A stretch of DNA of 64,000 nt from Nymphaea colorata (taxonomy: Eukaryota > Streptophyta > Magnoliopsida > Nymphaeales > Nymphaeaceae). How positions within the stretch are numbered: the stretch's first letter is position 1; the number at the start of each line of letters is the position of its first letter. A model generated the notes under the pieces. That model was not told where the DNA came from and searched no databases. It saw only the letters and a program-made list of their open reading frames with translations. Shown here one piece after another: positions 34,350 to 46,099 of the stretch. The position numbers and the translations under genes are program-made. The stretch spans positions 2,830,723-2,894,722 of the forward strand of contig NC_045145.1 of assembly GCF_008831285.2 (NCBI RefSeq), read 5' to 3'.

Positions 34350-35708
34350 ATGGGTTTCTATAGAAGATACCCACGCAGTAGAGAGATAGCGTTGAAGCGT
34401 TTGCTTCCTCTGCTGCTATTTTCTCTCTTTGTGGTTGTTGGTGTGCTTGTGCTGATAAGAACAAGTGCCCTTTCATCTCCTCGGGCTTATGATTACAATG
34501 TTCATGATGGGCTTTCTTCGGAAATTGAAGATCAGTTGTTGGATGTTGTGAAAAAACCAAAGATCCCGTTTCAGAATGAGTTGTCTTTGTCTCTAGAGAA
34601 GAAAAACCACTTGCCGCCGAGAAATTTGGACCTCTTTCCCACTTTGAAAGAGGGACATGTTTCCATTGTTCTTTATGTTCACAACAGGCCACAGTATCTG
34701 AGAGCGGTCGTTGATAGTTTGTCAAAGGTGGAAGGGATTGCCGAGACCTTGTTACTTGTTAGTCATGACGGGTACTTTAAAGAGATGAACTCAATCATAG
34801 AAGGAATCAGGTTCTGTCAAGTGAAACAGATCTTTGCACCTTATTCACCCCATCTGTTTCCTGATTCGTTTCCTGGTACATCCTCAGGGGACTGCAAGGA
34901 TAAACAGGATGCCCAGATTGATAATTGTACTGGGAATCCTGATCAATATGGGAATCATAGGTCGCCGAGAATAGTGTCATTGAAACATCACTGGTGGTGG
35001 ATGATGACTACAGTTTGGGATGGTTTGGTGGAAACAAGGAGGCACCAGGGGCATATCTTGTTCATTGAGGAAGACCACTATATATTCCCAAATGCTTATC
35101 GGAATATTCAGATACTGACTGACCTGAAGCAGAGCAAATGTCCTGACTGTTATGCTGCTAATTTGGCGCCTTCTGATGTCAAGGCGAAAGGAGAAGGGTG
35201 GGAAAGCTTGGTGGCAGAGAAGATTGGAAATGTTGGCTATACTTTCAATAGGACTGTTTGGAGGAAAATTCATGCAAAGGCTTTTGAGTTCTGCTCTTTT
35301 GATGATTATAACTGGGACATTACAATGTGGGCTGCAGTGTATCCATCTTGGGGATCACATGTTTACACATTGAGAGGACCCAGAAGGAGTGCTGCTCATT
35401 TTGGAAAATGTGGGTTGCATCAGGGGCAAGAGGAGGATAGAAGTTGTATTGACAATGGCAAGTTGGATATTACTGTTGAAGATGCAGATAAGCATCCAAA
35501 CATTAAAACAGAATGGGGTTTGCATGTATTTGAACAACAAGGCGGCTACCAGGCTGGATTTAGGGGTTGGGGAGGCTGGGGTGACAAGAGGGATCAACAG
35601 TTATGCATGAGTTTTGCTTCTATGTACCATGTGGTAGATTCATCTCATGAAGCCAGGTCCTTGAAACATAAAGCAATGAGGCAGCCCACATCTGAAATGT
35701 CAAGTTAA
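34350..35708 (+). CDS. GNTII: Alpha-1,6-mannosyl-glycoprotein 2-beta-N-acetylglucosaminyltransferase (GnT-II)
   Basis: A Golgi type II membrane enzyme that adds GlcNAc from UDP-GlcNAc to the alpha-1,6 arm of the N-glycan core after GnT-I and mannosidase II, giving the biantennary complex glycan. The 452-aa intronless frame is close to the usual plant length. A short basic cytosolic tail (1-18) precedes one membrane segment (LPLLLFSLFVVVGVLVLI, 19-36), a stem, and the MGAT2 catalytic domain from about 105. The family's metal-binding acidic motif is present in LFIEEDHYIF (EED at 240-242), as are KHHWWWMM and the C-terminal FRGWGGWGDKRDQQL. I chose the ATG at 34350 because it directly precedes the basic tail and anchor; the frame is open 12 codons further up but has no ATG there. 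No stops or frameshifts were seen, and neighbours are repeats. The family call is very secure. Confidence 0.96.
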   Translation: MGFYRRYPRSREIALKRLLPLLLFSLFVVVGVLVLIRTSALSSPRAYDYNVHDGLSSEIEDQLLDVVKKPKIPFQNELSLSLEKKNHLPPRNLDLFPTLKEGHVSIVLYVHNRPQYLRAVVDSLSKVEGIAETLLLVSHDGYFKEMNSIIEGIRFCQVKQIFAPYSPHLFPDSFPGTSSGDCKDKQDAQIDNCTGNPDQYGNHRSPRIVSLKHHWWWMMTTVWDGLVETRRHQGHILFIEEDHYIFPNAYRNIQILTDLKQSKCPDCYAANLAPSDVKAKGEGWESLVAEKIGNVGYTFNRTVWRKIHAKAFEFCSFDDYNWDITMWAAVYPSWGSHVYTLRGPRRSAAHFGKCGLHQGQEEDRSCIDNGKLDITVEDADKHPNIKTEWGLHVFEQQGGYQAGFRGWGGWGDKRDQQLCMSFASMYHVVDSSHEARSLKHKAMRQPTSEMSS

Positions 35709-36666
35709 ATTTTACACATAAATCATCCTTGTAATCATCATTTTTTATTTTTTTGGCTAAGTTTTTGACATCTGTAATTGGAATTTTAGTGTTTTTATTT
35801 AGGGATTTGTATACCTGGATGCAACATGACAGTGCTTACTCTTTCTGGCTTTCAGATATTCTTCTGTAAATGCATCCAGAATATTTTACAAATATTGCAT
35901 CCTTTCAGCCATCTAAAACTTACTCAGGCTACTAAAAATTAGAAAAGACAATGCTGTATCCTTTTATTTTATACAAGCACTAATAGACATTCATATTATT
36001 CTTGATATCCTCACAGAGTCCTTCATTTTGTATGTCGAATTTGTGGTACAACCTGTATATTTTTCATCTGCCGGCATTTCATTTGCTCATGTGTGGAGTT
36101 ACGTTGCATTAATATCTTTATGCTAGTAGGACAGCATATTCATGTCTCTTCATGCTCAAATGTTTTGTCCTCCATGTGGCTTCTGCTCTGAATGATATAT
36201 TTTTTTTCTTTGAGATAGAGTAACTTATAATTCCAGAGGTTGATAAAATAGTTATTATCCTAACATTTTTCTGAGGATCATTGGAGAACATGAAAAACTG
36301 ATCTTACTCTTCTAAGGAAAACATGATAAGGTGTATCCTCTTGCTTTTGTTTCATCATCTGTTTATGATTTTTGCTCTCAATGGTATCTTACTCCACACT
36401 GCAATATAATTATCTATAACTGCAGATGTGACAAAATGGTTATAATCCTATATGTTCTTCTGAGGGAAATACATGTTGCAGATCATGGCGAAATGTGAAC
36501 TTCTAAGGAAAATTGTGAATAAGTATCTTCTTACCTTTTTCATTATCTGCTTCCAAACTCGGACATTTCAATCTCCCAACTTTTCAAATTCTTGACTCTC
36601 TATATCAAGGTAGTGTATTTGTTTCTTCTAATTATATGTGTTTCTTCTTGATCTAACAGTTCAAAT

Positions 36667-36705
<39 letters not shown>

Positions 36706-37961
36706 CCTTAATCCAGACTCCATAGATGTCTCACATGGACAGTCATTTTTCTCTTTGAACTTTTTTTTTTTTTTCTGGTGTACTGATCACAAAACAAATC
36801 CAGTAGCCATGGCAAACTGCCCAGCCTGTTAAGTTCACTGGATAACATTCTGTTATCTGCTTCAGTTTGGTCAAGAGCCCCCCATCAACTTGATGGCAGG
36901 AGCAGTTTGAGTCTGGACTAGACAATTGTTCGGTGAGTCACCCATGGACTATTTTTTGTGCTTGACAACTTAGCTGGACTTGTTTGGCCAGCCCGAGTAT
37001 CCAGGTATCTATAGCTGTAAACATGTAGCACAATCTTATTTTACATGCGGTATATGGTCGTCTACATATCAACTCGGACTTTTCAATGGGATTCTGTTCT
37101 ATTGCTTCAGTGTGTCTATTCTTTTGCAGATTATCTTTGAAGCTACAAGATTACTCCTTTTTCTAATAGAATCATCTTCTAAATTGATTCAAGTAATCTT
37201 TCCATGTTTCTATGGAGTACTCATGGTTTTTCTACCAAAAACTAATTTATGTTGTTAATGTGTACCACAGGCCCTTCATTGTAAAACTTATGTTGCACAG
37301 GGATGGTTTACGTGTCCGGTCTTATATGGTTATATTTAGTTGTTTGGTTACTAGGTTAACTATTTTATGCAAAACAAACACCAGAGATGACAAAGTAGGT
37401 GTTGGATTTTCTGCGGATAGGTACTGAGGTTACTATTCATGTTTTATCTTTTACAGTTTAGTGCAAGTTTCCAAATGCATATTAAGCTAGCACAACATTA
37501 TATGCAGCAGTTGGTGGTAAAAACAAAAAACGTAAGAATTGTAAAATATATGAAATAATGAGTGATTAGTGTTGCGAGTGTTTTTGACAACAATTGGATA
37601 AATCAGAGTTACTAACTGTAGAAGTGGGAGCAAGAATCAATTTGGGAAGGCTCTTAAAAATGTTGAAGTGGGCATCAGGGAATGAATTAGAAGTGAACCA
37701 GGAATCAAGCTAGAAGGGAATTATCAATTGAATTGGAGGCTAAGAAGAAGTGACTAGCGAAGCAAGTGGGATGCAAAAAAATATATTTTTCCTTACTAAC
37801 AGAATAATATGACTCCAGATTGGGAAACTAAAGCATCATAGGAGCCGTATTTTGCCCTTAATATCTTAAAATAATTATTTGGGTTTCCATAAAATTACAT
37901 TTTAGGTTTTTCTAAAAAGGGTGGAATTCCCTACTATAGGAATCACGATTCCAATTTAATG
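35709..37961. other. GnT-II 3' UTR and intergenic sequence, no gene
   Basis: The first few hundred bases are presumably the 3' UTR. A (TA)n microsatellite lies at about 36669-36703. The remaining frames are short and unlike known families. Confidence 0.45.
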
Positions 37962-38075
37962 GAAGTGTGCTTCCTTTGAAAGGGAAAATTGCTTTCAGTT
38001 AAAAAGGAAGCTTACTTCCCTTTCAAAGGAAGTTTGCTTCCCTCAAATGGAAAGCACACTTCCGGTTCCAAAGGA
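37962..38075. repeat. Inverted-repeat hairpin, GGAAGTGTGCTTCC type
   Basis: GGAAGTGTGCTTCCTTTGAA near 37964 is mirrored by GGAAAGCACACTTCC near 38048 and by TTCCCTTTCAAAGGAAG near 38018, so the 110-bp block can fold on itself several ways. No TSD was found. It could be a MITE core or a chance purine/pyrimidine palindrome cluster. Confidence 0.5.
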
Positions 38076-39865
38076 TGCTCACTTCCTTTTTTAACATGGC
38101 ACTTCTGTGATGCTTGCTAGAACCTTGATTTTTGCTTCCAAACCCACTGGTGCTTCCAGTAACCCTGAGACAAACGCAGGGTATTTTAGCAAACTAATGT
38201 GAGTGAATACTATACGTACTAGCATCAGATTAAAGATTGGATGTTCTTATTTTCTGCTAGTTAACAGGCATCAAAAGTTATTTGAACTTCAGTTTTTTAA
38301 TAATCTGCATCTTAAAATTTGTCATACAAAATGTGAAATAGTAGAACATCGTCACTTGTAAGTTAACCACTGGGCACACTTTAAACTTCTATTATTGGCT
38401 TAAAAATATGTCTGACGTCTAAAATATTTGCTTTTGATAGTTTAGAAAGCAATTTTGAGAGATTCAGTACTATCACTGTATGTCCAATATGAATCAGATT
38501 GTGGAGATCTCAGTGGAACGATTGAAAATGAAATGTTACTAAGTAGTGATTTCAATGGGAGGTTTGTTCGAGTTGCTTCCTTGTACTCATTTACGCTGGT
38601 TATTACACTGGATAAATACTAAATGGTGCAGTGTTTCACATACATGATGTAAATAAAAATTCATCAAATGGATGTGACATCTGAAGCGGGTATAGAACTT
38701 TCCTTCTACTCTTTTGCCCTTGCTGTTGCTTCTATGAGAAGGAAAATACCGAATAATTTTATAAGAAGCTTGTTTTGATGGAAATCTACTCAAAGCGTCT
38801 GTTAACTGGGACAAGTTGACAGCTTGATAGTACTGGTAGGTACATGGAACAACCCAGGCAAATTGATTGACCACAATAGGTTATTCTGGATAGCTCATGA
38901 TAAGGAAGCGCAGGATGTCAGTTGCCATAGGTTCAAGGGAAGAGATGTGTTCTTTTTTCCAATCATTACCCAGCACCTTAGTATACTTTTCCTTTGTAGG
39001 CTTCTTATTTGCCCCTTGACAGACTTTTTGTTCATGGAAATAAGAATAGGATCTTTTTCAGAGAGCCAGTTTCTATCTGTCACTGAGACAGGATGCGTGA
39101 TCTTGTAGCTAGCTTTATTATGGTGCTTGTTCAACACAACCCATTTTTAGTTCTGTCCCTCTTCAAAATTGAAGAATTTGAATGGCTCTGATCGTTACTA
39201 TCATGAAGATCCTTGATCATGCCTCTTGTACTCTACACCCTCTAAGATGATATGCCTTTACAGCCTTTTCCTAATTTAGCAATTATAAGGTCCAAATATA
39301 GTCTGCAAGATGGTTGGTTTGTGTTCAAAAGAACCCTAACCTGAAGCTATTGGGAAGAGCAGTAAAACCTCTTAGGCAGGGCAGTGCACCTACGGCTTTG
39401 GCTTGCACAAGAAGTGGTTCCCATGGGAATCTCACCAAAGCCTTCATTTTATCTGACAGCCACAGGCCACCTAGATACTAGACAGACAGTCAGTTTGCCT
39501 GATCCTTAATTCACTTGCTGTTTCCTGATTGGCGTGCAAATTAGGTGTACGACTGAACCAAATATAGTAGAGTGTACTAATTAAGAAAAGGAGGTTCAGA
39601 GAACAGTTTTAAGATGTTCTGCTCGAAATGGAGGTGCCCATATGAGAGTTAATAAGAAATATGAAAATAGGTAGATTATGAACAGAATCTTCTATGGCTG
39701 CCAAAGTCTTCCTTTCTATCACTAAGTTTTTCCCAGTTTGTCCTTTCACTTAGTGTCTTAGTGTTAATAACAGTATTCTGCATAAAAGCTAATGGAAGGG
39801 GAACACCTCAAAAGAATTTTAAGAATGTTAACTTCATGTAAGAGTGGAGTGAAGACGTTCGCTGG
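38076..39865. other. Intergenic stretch, nothing recognised
   Basis: No coding family, TIR pair or LTR was seen; frames are short and occur on both strands. Confidence 0.4.
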
Positions 39866-40032
39866 TGGGCAATGGTGTTTGTGCTCCACAGTGGCAAACT
39901 GATGAAGGGCCGAAGCAATGGCGTGGAGGAACAAAGGTAGGCATAATGGGCAGCGGAGAAGGCATGTTTGGAGTGGACCAGCCACTTCTTGTAGTGGCGA
40001 TGAGATTGGCAGCAGGAGTAGGCACAACCCAT
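39866..40032 (-). pseudogene. DUF630-type first exon, fragment (left copy)
   Basis: From an ATG at 40032 on the minus strand it reads MGCAYSCCQS, then HYKKWLVHSKHAFSAAHYAY, the opening of plant DUF630/DUF632 proteins (MGC with N-myristoylation-type Gly2, an arginine-rich turn and an AAHxAY helix). A frameshift follows; the next segment (ALHQFATVEHKHH) is in another frame. In the family this exon is followed by an intron and a long DUF632 part, none of which is present here. Divergently oriented to the right copy. Confidence 0.65.
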
Positions 40033-40303
40033 CTTCTCTCCTCCTTCCTTGTTGGTTCTTGCTTCTTGATAGTGGTGGTGCAAGACTGGTGGTAGTGGCA
40101 GTGGTGTTTGGTGGCTGTGGTGGGGAGTGAGTGACATAGCTCATAGATCAGAGTGTTATGAGAACCAACAACACCTCTTAAGATGGACAGACATAGTGTG
40201 TTGGGCAGCATGAAAGAGTATTTTTTTTTCTGTGAGGCTTCTGGTATTACTGAACTACCCCTTCTTAAGCCCTGTTTCTCAGTTCCCTTTTGGCAAAAAA
40301 TTA

Positions 40304-40344
<41 letters not shown>

Positions 40345-40755
40345 TCGCACACACATATATTACACACACACAAACACACACACATATATATAGAAACTCG
40401 TTCAAGCTATTCCATCAATTTGGTCTTTTATCAGTGGCTTGGATTGGTGGAGTTTAATGGAAATTACATGCATTATGTGAAACATAGCGAAGTATGCTTG
40501 GTTCAAGCTTCAGGCATGAGAAAACGCTTTTCTGAAAATACGTGTTTCTTTCTTACAAAAGCTTCAAAAAAGCAGGAACACAAGTAAAATATTCAAATGA
40601 CATGCTTTCCCCAAAGGCCCTTTCATAATGTGACCAGTACTTCGGCTGTTGAGCATGCAACCTCCTACGACTTGAGAGTCTTCTGTTCAATCTGCAGCCT
40701 CATTCAACCTCAAAGTCTCATGCTTAATCCCAAACTTAGGAGATGAAAACCCCTT
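39866..40755 (-). repeat. Left arm of a large inverted repeat (DUF630 gene 5' end)
   Basis: This arm matches the reverse complement of 40900-41702 along nearly its whole length. Matching landmarks, read outward from the centre, are GGAGATGAAAACC, the peptide-like block VEFNGNYMHYVKH, GTATTACTGAACTACCCC, CTCTTAAGATGGACAGA, GTTGTTGGTTCTCA and the DUF630 exon. CT, CA and TA microsatellites (about 40308-40392) interrupt this arm only. By eye the arms differ at roughly a fifth to a quarter of sites. Confidence 0.8.
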
Positions 40756-40899
40756 CTATTCAAGCTTGGCCAATAAGTGGCTGATCGTGAGTTCAAACCT
40801 TGTTGTGGCCTCCTCAAAGCTGGGCTCTTCCCTTAGCTAGAGTTCGAGGGGTCTTTACCCCAGAGTTTTGCATTGATCATGTATCGAACTTGAACAAAA

Positions 40900-41702
40900 C
40901 GGTTTTCATCTCCTACATTTGAGGAGATTGCAGATTGAAAATAATATTTCTAAGTCGAACGAGGTTGCATGTCCAACAGCCAATGTACTGGTCACATTAT
41001 GAAGGGCCCAGTTTGGCAAAGCATGACATCTGAATATTTGGCTTGTTTTCTGCTTATTTGAAGCTCTTGTAAGAAAGAGAGATGCTTTAGAATGGCATTT
41101 TCTCATATCTGCAGCTTGAACAAAGCACACTTTCCTATGTTTCACATAGTATGCATGTTTTCCATTAAACTTCACCAATCTAAGCCACTGACTAAGACCA
41201 AATTGATGGAATAGCTCGGATGAACATATATATATATATATATTGCAAAAACTGAACTGAGAACTAAGGTTTTAAAAAGGGGTAGTTCTGTAATACTAGG
41301 AGCATTATAGAAAAAAGAAGTGTCTTTCATGTTACCGAACACATTCTATCTGTCCATCTTAAGAGCTGTTGTTGGTTCTCAACACACTTGTCTGTGAGCT
41401 CTGCCACATACTTCCCACCACCACCATCGCCACACCACTACCATCAGCACCTCCACCAAGAAGTGAGAACCAACAAGGGAGAAGGAGGGAAGATGGGCTA
41501 TCGCTACTCCCGTATGTTGAAGAAGGGATCATCTCCCCGCTGCACATCTCGCTTTAGCTACATGAAGCAGCTGGTCCACTCAAGACATGCCTTCTCTGCT
41601 GCCTCTTATGCCTACCTTCGTTCCCTCCACACCACCAGCGTGGCCCTCCTCTAGTTCGTCACTGTGGAGCTCAACCACCACTGCTCACCGGTGAATGTCA
41701 AT
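40900..41702 (+). repeat. Right arm of the inverted repeat (DUF630 gene 5' end)
   Basis: Reverse-complement partner of 39866-40755, separated by a spacer of about 145 bp (40756-40899). Homology ends on the far side at about 41702, close to the Copia LTR that starts near 41805. Confidence 0.8.
41493..41654 (+). pseudogene. DUF630-type first exon, fragment (right copy)
   Basis: From the ATG at 41493 it reads MGYRYSRMLKKG, FSYMKQLVHSRHAFSAASYA and YLRSLHTTSVALL, then a TAG at 41652-41654 where the family has a glutamine codon; FVTVELNHH continues in frame beyond it. The third residue is Tyr, not the usual Cys of MGC. This copy is cleaner than the left one but still lacks the rest of the gene. 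DUF630/DUF632 proteins are plant-specific and include NRG2-type nitrate regulators; this fragment cannot supply that function. Confidence 0.68.
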
Positions 41703-41804
41703 TTGTATTTCTTTGCACTTTTAGCATGTTGAGCTTATGCGTGATCACATGAGTCACCTTTCCCAACAGAGGAGATTTCTTGCCCAAGCTAAACCTTATC
41801 TTTT

Positions 41805-44800
41805 TGTTAGGAAGTTGGAGACGTTACCATATTTTGTGGAATTGCTTTCCTTTTCTGCGCTCCATCTTTCTTCCATTTAACTTGGTGATTGTGACAATGA
41901 ATTATGAATGAGACATTGAGAGAGTGTGGTTCCTGTTCCCCTGGATGTAGGCTAATACAGCCAAACCATGTAGATATTGTCTATTTTTTCTACTTCTTAC
42001 TCTCTTCCCATCTTCGTATCATGGAATCAAAGTGTTAACTTTACTGGTGGCTGTTTTCCCTATCTTCAATCACTGACACAACTGGCGGTAATGATGCTTT
42101 TTTGTCAAAATTTATCTGGCAGCATCATAGGTGCGGCATCCAAGATCCTTCCAAGAATGTGATGAAGATTATTTGTGTTCCCTTGAATGTAGTTGTGATC
42201 CAAATCTGCCATGTTTTTAAGTGGTAAATCTAAATTGGGACATATAAATGGTGAAACTCCTAAACCTCTTGTCAATTATCCGAAACTTAAGGGCTGGATA
42301 TCTACTGATTGCATGATTATAGCCTGGTTCTTAAATTCTATGGACCCAAAAATATTGAACGAATTTATGTTCTTAAAATCAACCAAGGCCATTTGGATGC
42401 TGCCAAGGATATTTATGGTGAACAGTTTAACGCCGCTGCTCACCACCACCAACTTGCTACCAAAATTAGAAAAAATAAGCAACAGGAGAAACCTTTCAGT
42501 GAATATAGTCCATGTCGGATGAATTGGACTCTCATAGACCTTCGGCCACTGATCCAGCCAGTATGATCAAGGGGTGAGTTCAAGAAAAATTGTTTTAAAT
42601 GCTTTCTGGGTTACGTCCAGAATATGAACAATTACAGAGTCAAATTCTCAGGACAGCTGATCTTCCTTCTTTGAGCATTGCTTGTGCTAGAGTTATGTGT
42701 GAAGAATGCAGGTGCAAGGTCATGAATGCTTCTTTGAACCAAATGACGACCAATCAGCTCCCGTTACCAGAATTAAAGATGACAACAAACTGTCTATTTC
42801 ACATGATGTGCAGAAGAGCAACTAGGCCACCACTCCCATTCGTTTTGCATTTACTGAAAAAAAGAAAACCATAATAAAGATAGTGCTGGAAGCTTAATAA
42901 GAAGAGTCATAATCCAAATGTCCGATCAAAGAATTCTCTCATGGCTGCTAGGGGTATTCATAGAGAACCATCTTTTACTATTGAAAACCTGACACAAATT
43001 TTGAATGATTTCACAAAACGTAATGTTGCTGCTTCAGCCATGAAGGATGATAGCCCAGGTACACCTTCTTTGGCTTCTCTCTCTCTCTCTCTCTTTGGCG
43101 ATCAGTCTTATTTGATTATAGACATCAAAGCATCTGATCATATGTCTAGATCTTCTGCTTCCTGAACTGAACACCCTCTTCTAATAAGACGATGGCTATT
43201 GCTAATGGTATAAATGTTGAAGTAAAAGGCCAAAGGTTTTGTTTCCTTCTTTGATTTGGTTGACATAAGTAATGTTTTATGCCTTGGCTATCTCCAACTT
43301 GTTATCAACCAATAAGATCACCAAAACTCACAATTGTCCATTTTTTTTTCTATCAAAGGTGATTTCTTAGGATCGAGCAATAGGAAAGATGATTGCTGAA
43401 GGCATGGTGCGCAATGGTCTTTATGTCCTACAACATCCATTAATAGTGTCTGGTGCTTCTCTAAATGAGTCGGAAGAGTGATGGCATGCTCGACTGGGTC
43501 CTCCCTCAGGCAAAACTTTGTCTAAGTTTTTTTTTTTTTTTTTTCTGGATTGACATTTTGATTGTGCTCAGTGTGCAATTTGTCAAAATTTTAAGTTCAC
43601 TGGATTACCATTTGAATCCTCTGAGACAAAGGTTCTTTATATTTTTGATTTAGTTCATGCATTCAGACATTTGGCATCCTGCACATGTTTCTTCATATAA
43701 TGGTTTCAAATGTTTTGTATTCATTGATAATTTCTCTAAAGCTATTTGGGTTTATCGCCTTAAGCCAAAATATGAAGTTTTATTTACATTTTCAGAGGTT
43801 CTACAATATGGTGCTTACTCAATTGGGAACTAGAATAAAAATTTTGAGGACAGATAATGGTACTAAATACATCAATGAACACTTTTCTATTTTCTGCAAT
43901 GTTCAAGGAATTAAGCATGAGACGACTAGTGTAAGAATATCACAACAAAACGACACAGCTGAATGGAAAATACCATCTCCTTGAAGTCACTCGAGCCTTT
44001 CTACTTTCAAAATCATGTTCCTAATTTGTTTTTGGGTGAAGCCATTTGCACAGTTAGCTATCTCATTAACCAACTCACTACAAGCACATTAAATTACAAA
44101 TCTCCCATTAACATTCCCAAGGGCACAGAACATTCCTTTGAGCCTCTGAGGTTGTTTGGATGTAAGGTCTTTGTATGACGACATCCTCATAACAAACATA
44201 ATCTTGAACACTGATCCATAAAATGTACGTTTTTGGATATTTTTCATCCCAAAAGGATACGAGAGCTATGACTATGAGAACAACTGAATGTATGTATCTA
44301 AAGATATGAAACTTTTTGAGGATTGACTGTGCTTTGATAAAAGTCAATCCAAATGTGCCTCTTGGTCTATGAATGCCATACTCAAATGATTCTACAAATC
44401 AAAATCAGCATGTGGTTACCACAACAATCCACTCATGAAATCCATCCGCCATGATAACTTGAAGATTATGTTTTGTTTCAGGCCATCACTTATCAACCTA
44501 TTCAAGTTCATATTCCACATTATCATCTTCCTATAAAGTTTGTTGCTTATCTTTTTTTGGTCTAACATGTCACAGGGAAAGGAACCTGAATCATTTGAAG
44601 AAGCATTCCCTACGTGGCAAAAAGTTATGGAGGAAGAGTTTCAATCTTTTGCCCAAAACAATGCATGGACTATTGTCCCCTTACTTCTATGAAAGAAGCT
44701 AGTAAGCTGTAAATGTGTATACAAACTTAAGTACAATGGTGATGGCTCTCTAGAACATCACAAAGCTTGCTGTGTCACAGAGGTTTTACTCAAACTCAAT

Positions 44801-45371
44801 GAATTGACTACATAGAGATATTTGCACTTGTGGCTAAGTTGAATACCTTGAGGATCCACATTATTTTGCAAGTTTCGAGAAAATGAATTTATGGCTTGAA
44901 ACAGCCACCACATGCATGGCATGAAAAATTAAATTCATCTCTCTTATAATTTGGTTTTCATTTTGTCAATCTGACAAATCTTTGTTACTTTGAAATAAGG
45001 AAATATAATTGTGATTATGTTAGTATATGTTGATGACGTTGTTATAAACATACAATGCTTCTAAAAAATGACAAAGCTGAAGTCATATCTTCGTGAGGCC
45101 TTTGACATTAAATACATGGGTCTCTCTGACATTTCTTGGGCATTGAGGTCAGCATATCACTCATGAAGAAAATATGTTCTTGACTTGTTACCTGAAACAT
45201 GAAAGATGGTAGCTAAGGCGGACAGTATATCGATTGAAATCAATCTTAATATAGTCAAAGAAACCATTAAGAGAGTGGCTCTTTTCTCACAGATGTATGC
45301 TAATACCATAGAAACACTTAAACATTGTGTTTACTTTTTCTTCTTCTTACTCTCTTCCCATCTTCATGTTG
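41805..45371 (+). mobile_element. Copia retrotransposon remnant with internal deletion
   Basis: A 5' LTR-like end (about 41805-42021, CTTCTTACTCTCTTCCCATC near its 3' edge) is followed by a decayed primer site (TGGAATCAAAGT, 42022). Then come UBN2-type gag (KIRKNKQQEKPFSEY, LSGLRPEYEQLQSQILRTAD, about 42460-42870), integrase pieces (ILRTDNGTKYINEHF, about 43838) and RT pieces (WTIVPLL near 44670, LVYVDDVV near 45024, KYVLDLLPET near 45171). RT sequence runs straight into the last ~130 bp of a 3' LTR, where the same CTTCTTACTCTCTTCCCATC word recurs at 45342-45362, so RNase H and the start of the 3' LTR are deleted. All frames are broken. The LTR start and any TSD are uncertain. Confidence 0.75.
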
Positions 45372-46099
45372 TAGCACTATAACCCTATCCTTGTCCCTGG
45401 TTGTAAGACCTATGCTAGACATCAGTTTGTGCAAGGGAGTGATGAATATAGAATAAAATTTACATGGCTGAGAGCATCTGAAATAATAAACAAAAGAAAC
45501 ATATAAAATTAGAATAAACTGGAAATGGAAGAAACCTTGGCCGAAATAGAACATCAAGAAAAAAATCCTCGCCCCGCCCTTGTTAGACAACAATAGAAGA
45601 CAACATGCAGGAAGCCACACAAATAATGAACGATGTTGTCATTAGCAAGATTTTTGCATGGTGAAAAGCTGATAAAAGCTTCATCTTGAGCATGAAGCAT
45701 GCCACGTCTCATTCCTTGGTAACTGTTCTTCCCTAGATGTTTCATAGAAACATTTGTTTGGAAAACGAATGATGGATGATAGGCATGTGAACTTTACTAG
45801 TAAAAAATAGGGAGACATATTTATATAGAAAAAATGCAAAACAACAAAAAGCAAAATCTAACACTCAACTTGGTCCTAGCTACCATTCGTAAAACCTTTT
45901 GTACAATGCCAATGCTTATTGTCTTCCCTATCAGCAAAAAAAAGTTAGCAAGTTGATGACTCCAACTACTAGCTATTCATGTTTAATTTTTACTTTTGAG
46001 ATAATATCTTCCATGTTACGAAATTCACTATCCCCCATTGAGCTGTTACTGACTGTTTTGGTCAATTTATCCCTCCAGTACCCATTATAAATCTAAATA
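45372..46099. other. Stretch with no recognised gene
   Basis: Only short frames on both strands without family resemblance. Confidence 0.35.

Noticed and set aside
39834-40385. 183-codon minus-strand frame starting in the CA microsatellite
   Set aside because: Its N-terminus is translated microsatellite (CVCVCV) and leader; only the short DUF630 piece downstream, in another frame, resembles a protein.
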